A stretch of DNA of 64,000 bases from Hevea brasiliensis (Eukaryota > Streptophyta > Magnoliopsida > Malpighiales > Euphorbiaceae), in NCBI RefSeq assembly GCF_030052815.1, contig NC_079499.1, forward strand, positions 72,245,760 to 72,309,759, in the 5' to 3' direction. Both the position numbers and the translations under genes were made by a program. How positions within the stretch are numbered: the first letter of the stretch is position 1; the number at the start of each line of letters is the position of its first letter. This document shows positions 61,829-64,000 of this stretch, piece by piece. Under the pieces are notes generated by a model that searched no databases, was not told where the DNA came from, and saw only the letters and a program-made list of their open reading frames with translations.

Positions 61829-64000
61829 TGACACACCCTACCCCTCTGTAAGGCATAACATGATCCCGTAGTATACCTAATGAATTACCAACTCCGTCTA
61901 CTGATAACCCATTAAATACACTACAAGGGATTTTAAAAACTTTTCTTACTTCTTTTATAGTGGTGAGCAGTAATTACAGGTATTAAAGACTTTCGTGAAC
62001 TGAAGTGAAATAACTGACTCATTTGTATTATTTGGAATTCCTGTAAAAATTTTGGCAAAGTGCCATCTGTATTTTGGACAAAACAGTTCTTCAGAAAACC
62101 TGTAAAAAGCACTTCAATATATTTTCAAATCTCAACTCCAACACATTTCTCAACACAACAATTTATCAACTCAATTCCATAGAAATTTTTCAAAGTCTGA
62201 GATAAGGAAATATAATACAATTTTTTTTTTACAAGTCAAATAACTCATAATTAATTTACAACTTCAAGGTACAATTTGAATTTACAACTGCTCAAACCAA
62301 CAACAAAATATACATACAGTGAATATACATTACAGTACAAAATGCAAAATACTGGTATACTCATTATACCCGGAGATCTCTTGCTGGAGATATATGCAGC
62401 CTAGTCTGCTGCCCTATCTGTCTCTACCTACTGCGACAATAAAGCTATCGCTGAGACAACGTCTCAGTGGTGCACAACATTAACCAAATACAAATTTAAA
62501 TCACAATTCATAATTCAAATAAATGATGGATACGTAAAACCATAATTAAATTCAAGACAATAAATGTCATAAAGAATTTAACACGTTATCACCTTAAATC
62601 TCAGTAATCGAAACATAGTTAAATTCAAAAGACAGTGAATGTCAATAAGAATTTAAACTCCATTTCACAAATTATCAAATCGCATAATAACACAATTTAG
62701 TCAAATAATTTAAGAATACAGTGTTGCTAATTCATTCACATCTTAAGCCATGACACAAATTTCCGATCAATGTCGCGTTGTACACCACAACAAAGCAATC
62801 ACAACCCCAGTAATCGAAATCAATGAGGAAGGGAGCTAGCTACATAATGAGTACTCATCCGATCACCTCAACTGGTAAACCAGAGAGGGAAAAATAAACG
62901 ATCACGACTCCATAAATGGAGAAGGAAATAAACGATCACAACCCCATAAATGGAGAAGGAATGATACGACACTGTCATGCTAAGTGTGAACACAAAATCA
63001 ATTCCAAACATTTTATTCAAATGATTCGTGAGAATCCAATAAATTTCCCAAGTCATAATTTCATTCACAAAATGGCAACACAATTCATAATTAACTTCAA
63101 TTTTCACAAATCACACTAAACCAATTTTTCCACAATTTCAAACCATTTACAATGCTTTTTAAGCAATGAGTATCCATCAATATCATTCAAACAATTTTTC
63201 ACAGTTTCAAATCATTTACAATGCTTTTCAAGCAATAAATATCCATCAAACTCATTTCGACAATTTAAAACAATAATATACAAATAGTCAATATTTATTT
63301 CAATTGAAAATAATTCAAAAGAAATAGTTGTTGTGCACAAACCTCTGATGACTGTCTCCCTGGTCTGGACTCAGTGTTTCTTTCCCTTTCCCTGAGTCTT
63401 TAGTAACTGAGAAACACAATTTGAAGTGTTTCAGTACTAAATTATATTGTCTCTATCGATAATGTTTGGTAATTAATTCACTGAAAGCTATTATTCACTG
63501 AATACCTTTATTTGCTTAATCACCTAATATACCGACCCTCGATGCGTTTTAGGTAAATTAGGTTTTAGTGTCATTAATATGCCACATTTGATAGGGTTTT
63601 AGGGTTGGTACGTTTTGCCAAACTCATTTCCTTGTTTAGTGCATTTTAATGCAACTTGCTGGATTCCGGAATACTGGTTTGACCTAGCCGGACGGCCTAG
63701 TTCCCTGGGTTTTCAGGTTTCGGTCAAAACTACAAACTTGTAGATCTATGTCTAATGGACCGCGGTGCAAAATTTTAGGTCATTCCGACTTAAGTAGACC
63801 GAGTTATGGTCATTATACTATTGCTGGTCAAATGGCATCAAATTAGGTCATTTTTAGGTCAATTTGGTCAACTTTGGTTCGGCCAGTTTTTGGACCCGAA
63901 CTTGTGCAAGTTGTTTGACTTGCTTATGGTCATTTCTGGGTTTTGGTGTCTACATAAGACTTGTAGGTATGGGTCTTAACTATTCGTGGTTAAAATTTCA
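61829..64000 (-). repeat. gypsy C 5' LTR, cut by the window end
   Basis: It begins TGACACACCCTACCCC, a slight change from TGTCACACC at the other LTR, and follows the 3' LTR (55444 onward) closely to the last base. About 2.17 kb are visible; the promoter-bearing end lies outside. Confidence 0.92.
62451..62467 (-). other. stem-loop in gypsy C 5' LTR
   Basis: CTGAGAC pairs with GTCTCAG around AAC. The second stem GCGA/TCGC (62433-62450) is compact here, unlike in the partner LTR. Confidence 0.7.

Larger units (their letters stand above)
55444..64000 (-). mobile_element. Ty3/gypsy element C, gag-protease only, continues past window
   Basis: The 3' LTR (55444-59319), purine tract (about 59320-59335), short internal region, primer site and most of the 5' LTR (from 61829) are visible. 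The internal region is only about 2.5 kb and encodes gag and part of the protease, but no reverse transcriptase, RNase H or integrase. The LTRs look closely similar over the visible part, apart from a 37-bp tandem duplication near 62905-62942 and a variable patch at 56940/63355. It would need enzymes from another element to move. Confidence 0.88.

Overview
This window looks like repeat-rich plant (dicot-type) nuclear DNA. I found no host gene, tRNA, rRNA or CRISPR array. Almost every base can be assigned to transposable elements nested inside one another. The evidence is plant-type CACTA (En/Spm) transposase domains, Ty1/copia and Ty3/gypsy (chromodomain-type) polyproteins, initiator-Met-tRNA primer sites and AT-rich sequence. 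I cannot name the species; a woody eudicot is a guess.

The oldest layer is a CACTA DNA transposon on the minus strand. Its TNP2-type transposase gene starts near 52081 and runs leftwards, followed by a second gene with a Transposase_24 (Ptta/En-Spm) domain at 15273-16429. Three or more LTR insertions break it: gypsy element B (21666-49396, target duplication TTTCT), a solo LTR (18081-21288, ATAGA) and an LTR ending at 15272. Both sides of the first two breaks still read as adjacent parts of one protein, which confirms the reconstruction.

Gypsy B is itself interrupted. Its 5' LTR carries a solo LTR of the same family (24269-36914, ACTTG), which in turn carries a complete copia element on the minus strand (26192-35745, TGTTT). 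Its integrase gene carries another solo LTR (41084-45155, CAGTT). On the left, gypsy A (start outside the window, 3' LTR ending at 13258) sits in an LTR fragment. Gypsy A contains a copia element (1-3235) and a solo LTR (5098-9472, CTACC). On the right, a minus-strand gypsy C (55444 to beyond 64000) that keeps gag-protease but has no recognisable pol lies in a further LTR (from 53644).

Two related long-LTR families (about 3-4.4 kb) make up most of the window. LTR-I ends in GGTGTGACA and LTR-II in GGTGTCACA, both read in the sense direction. All polyproteins are damaged by stops, frameshifts or deletions, so no element looks autonomous.

The most interesting signals are not genes. (1) A pair of adjacent stem-loops sits at an equivalent place in nine LTR copies, with stem sequences that differ between families but still pair. 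(2) A second LTR hairpin also shows paired substitutions. (3) A 75-bp GT...AG intron-like segment sits exactly between two codons of the gypsy B integrase and is absent from gypsy A. (4) The copia element has similar LTRs but lacks a recognisable protease. (5) A gag-only gypsy has two LTRs that look alike where both are visible. All comparisons were made by eye, without alignment software.
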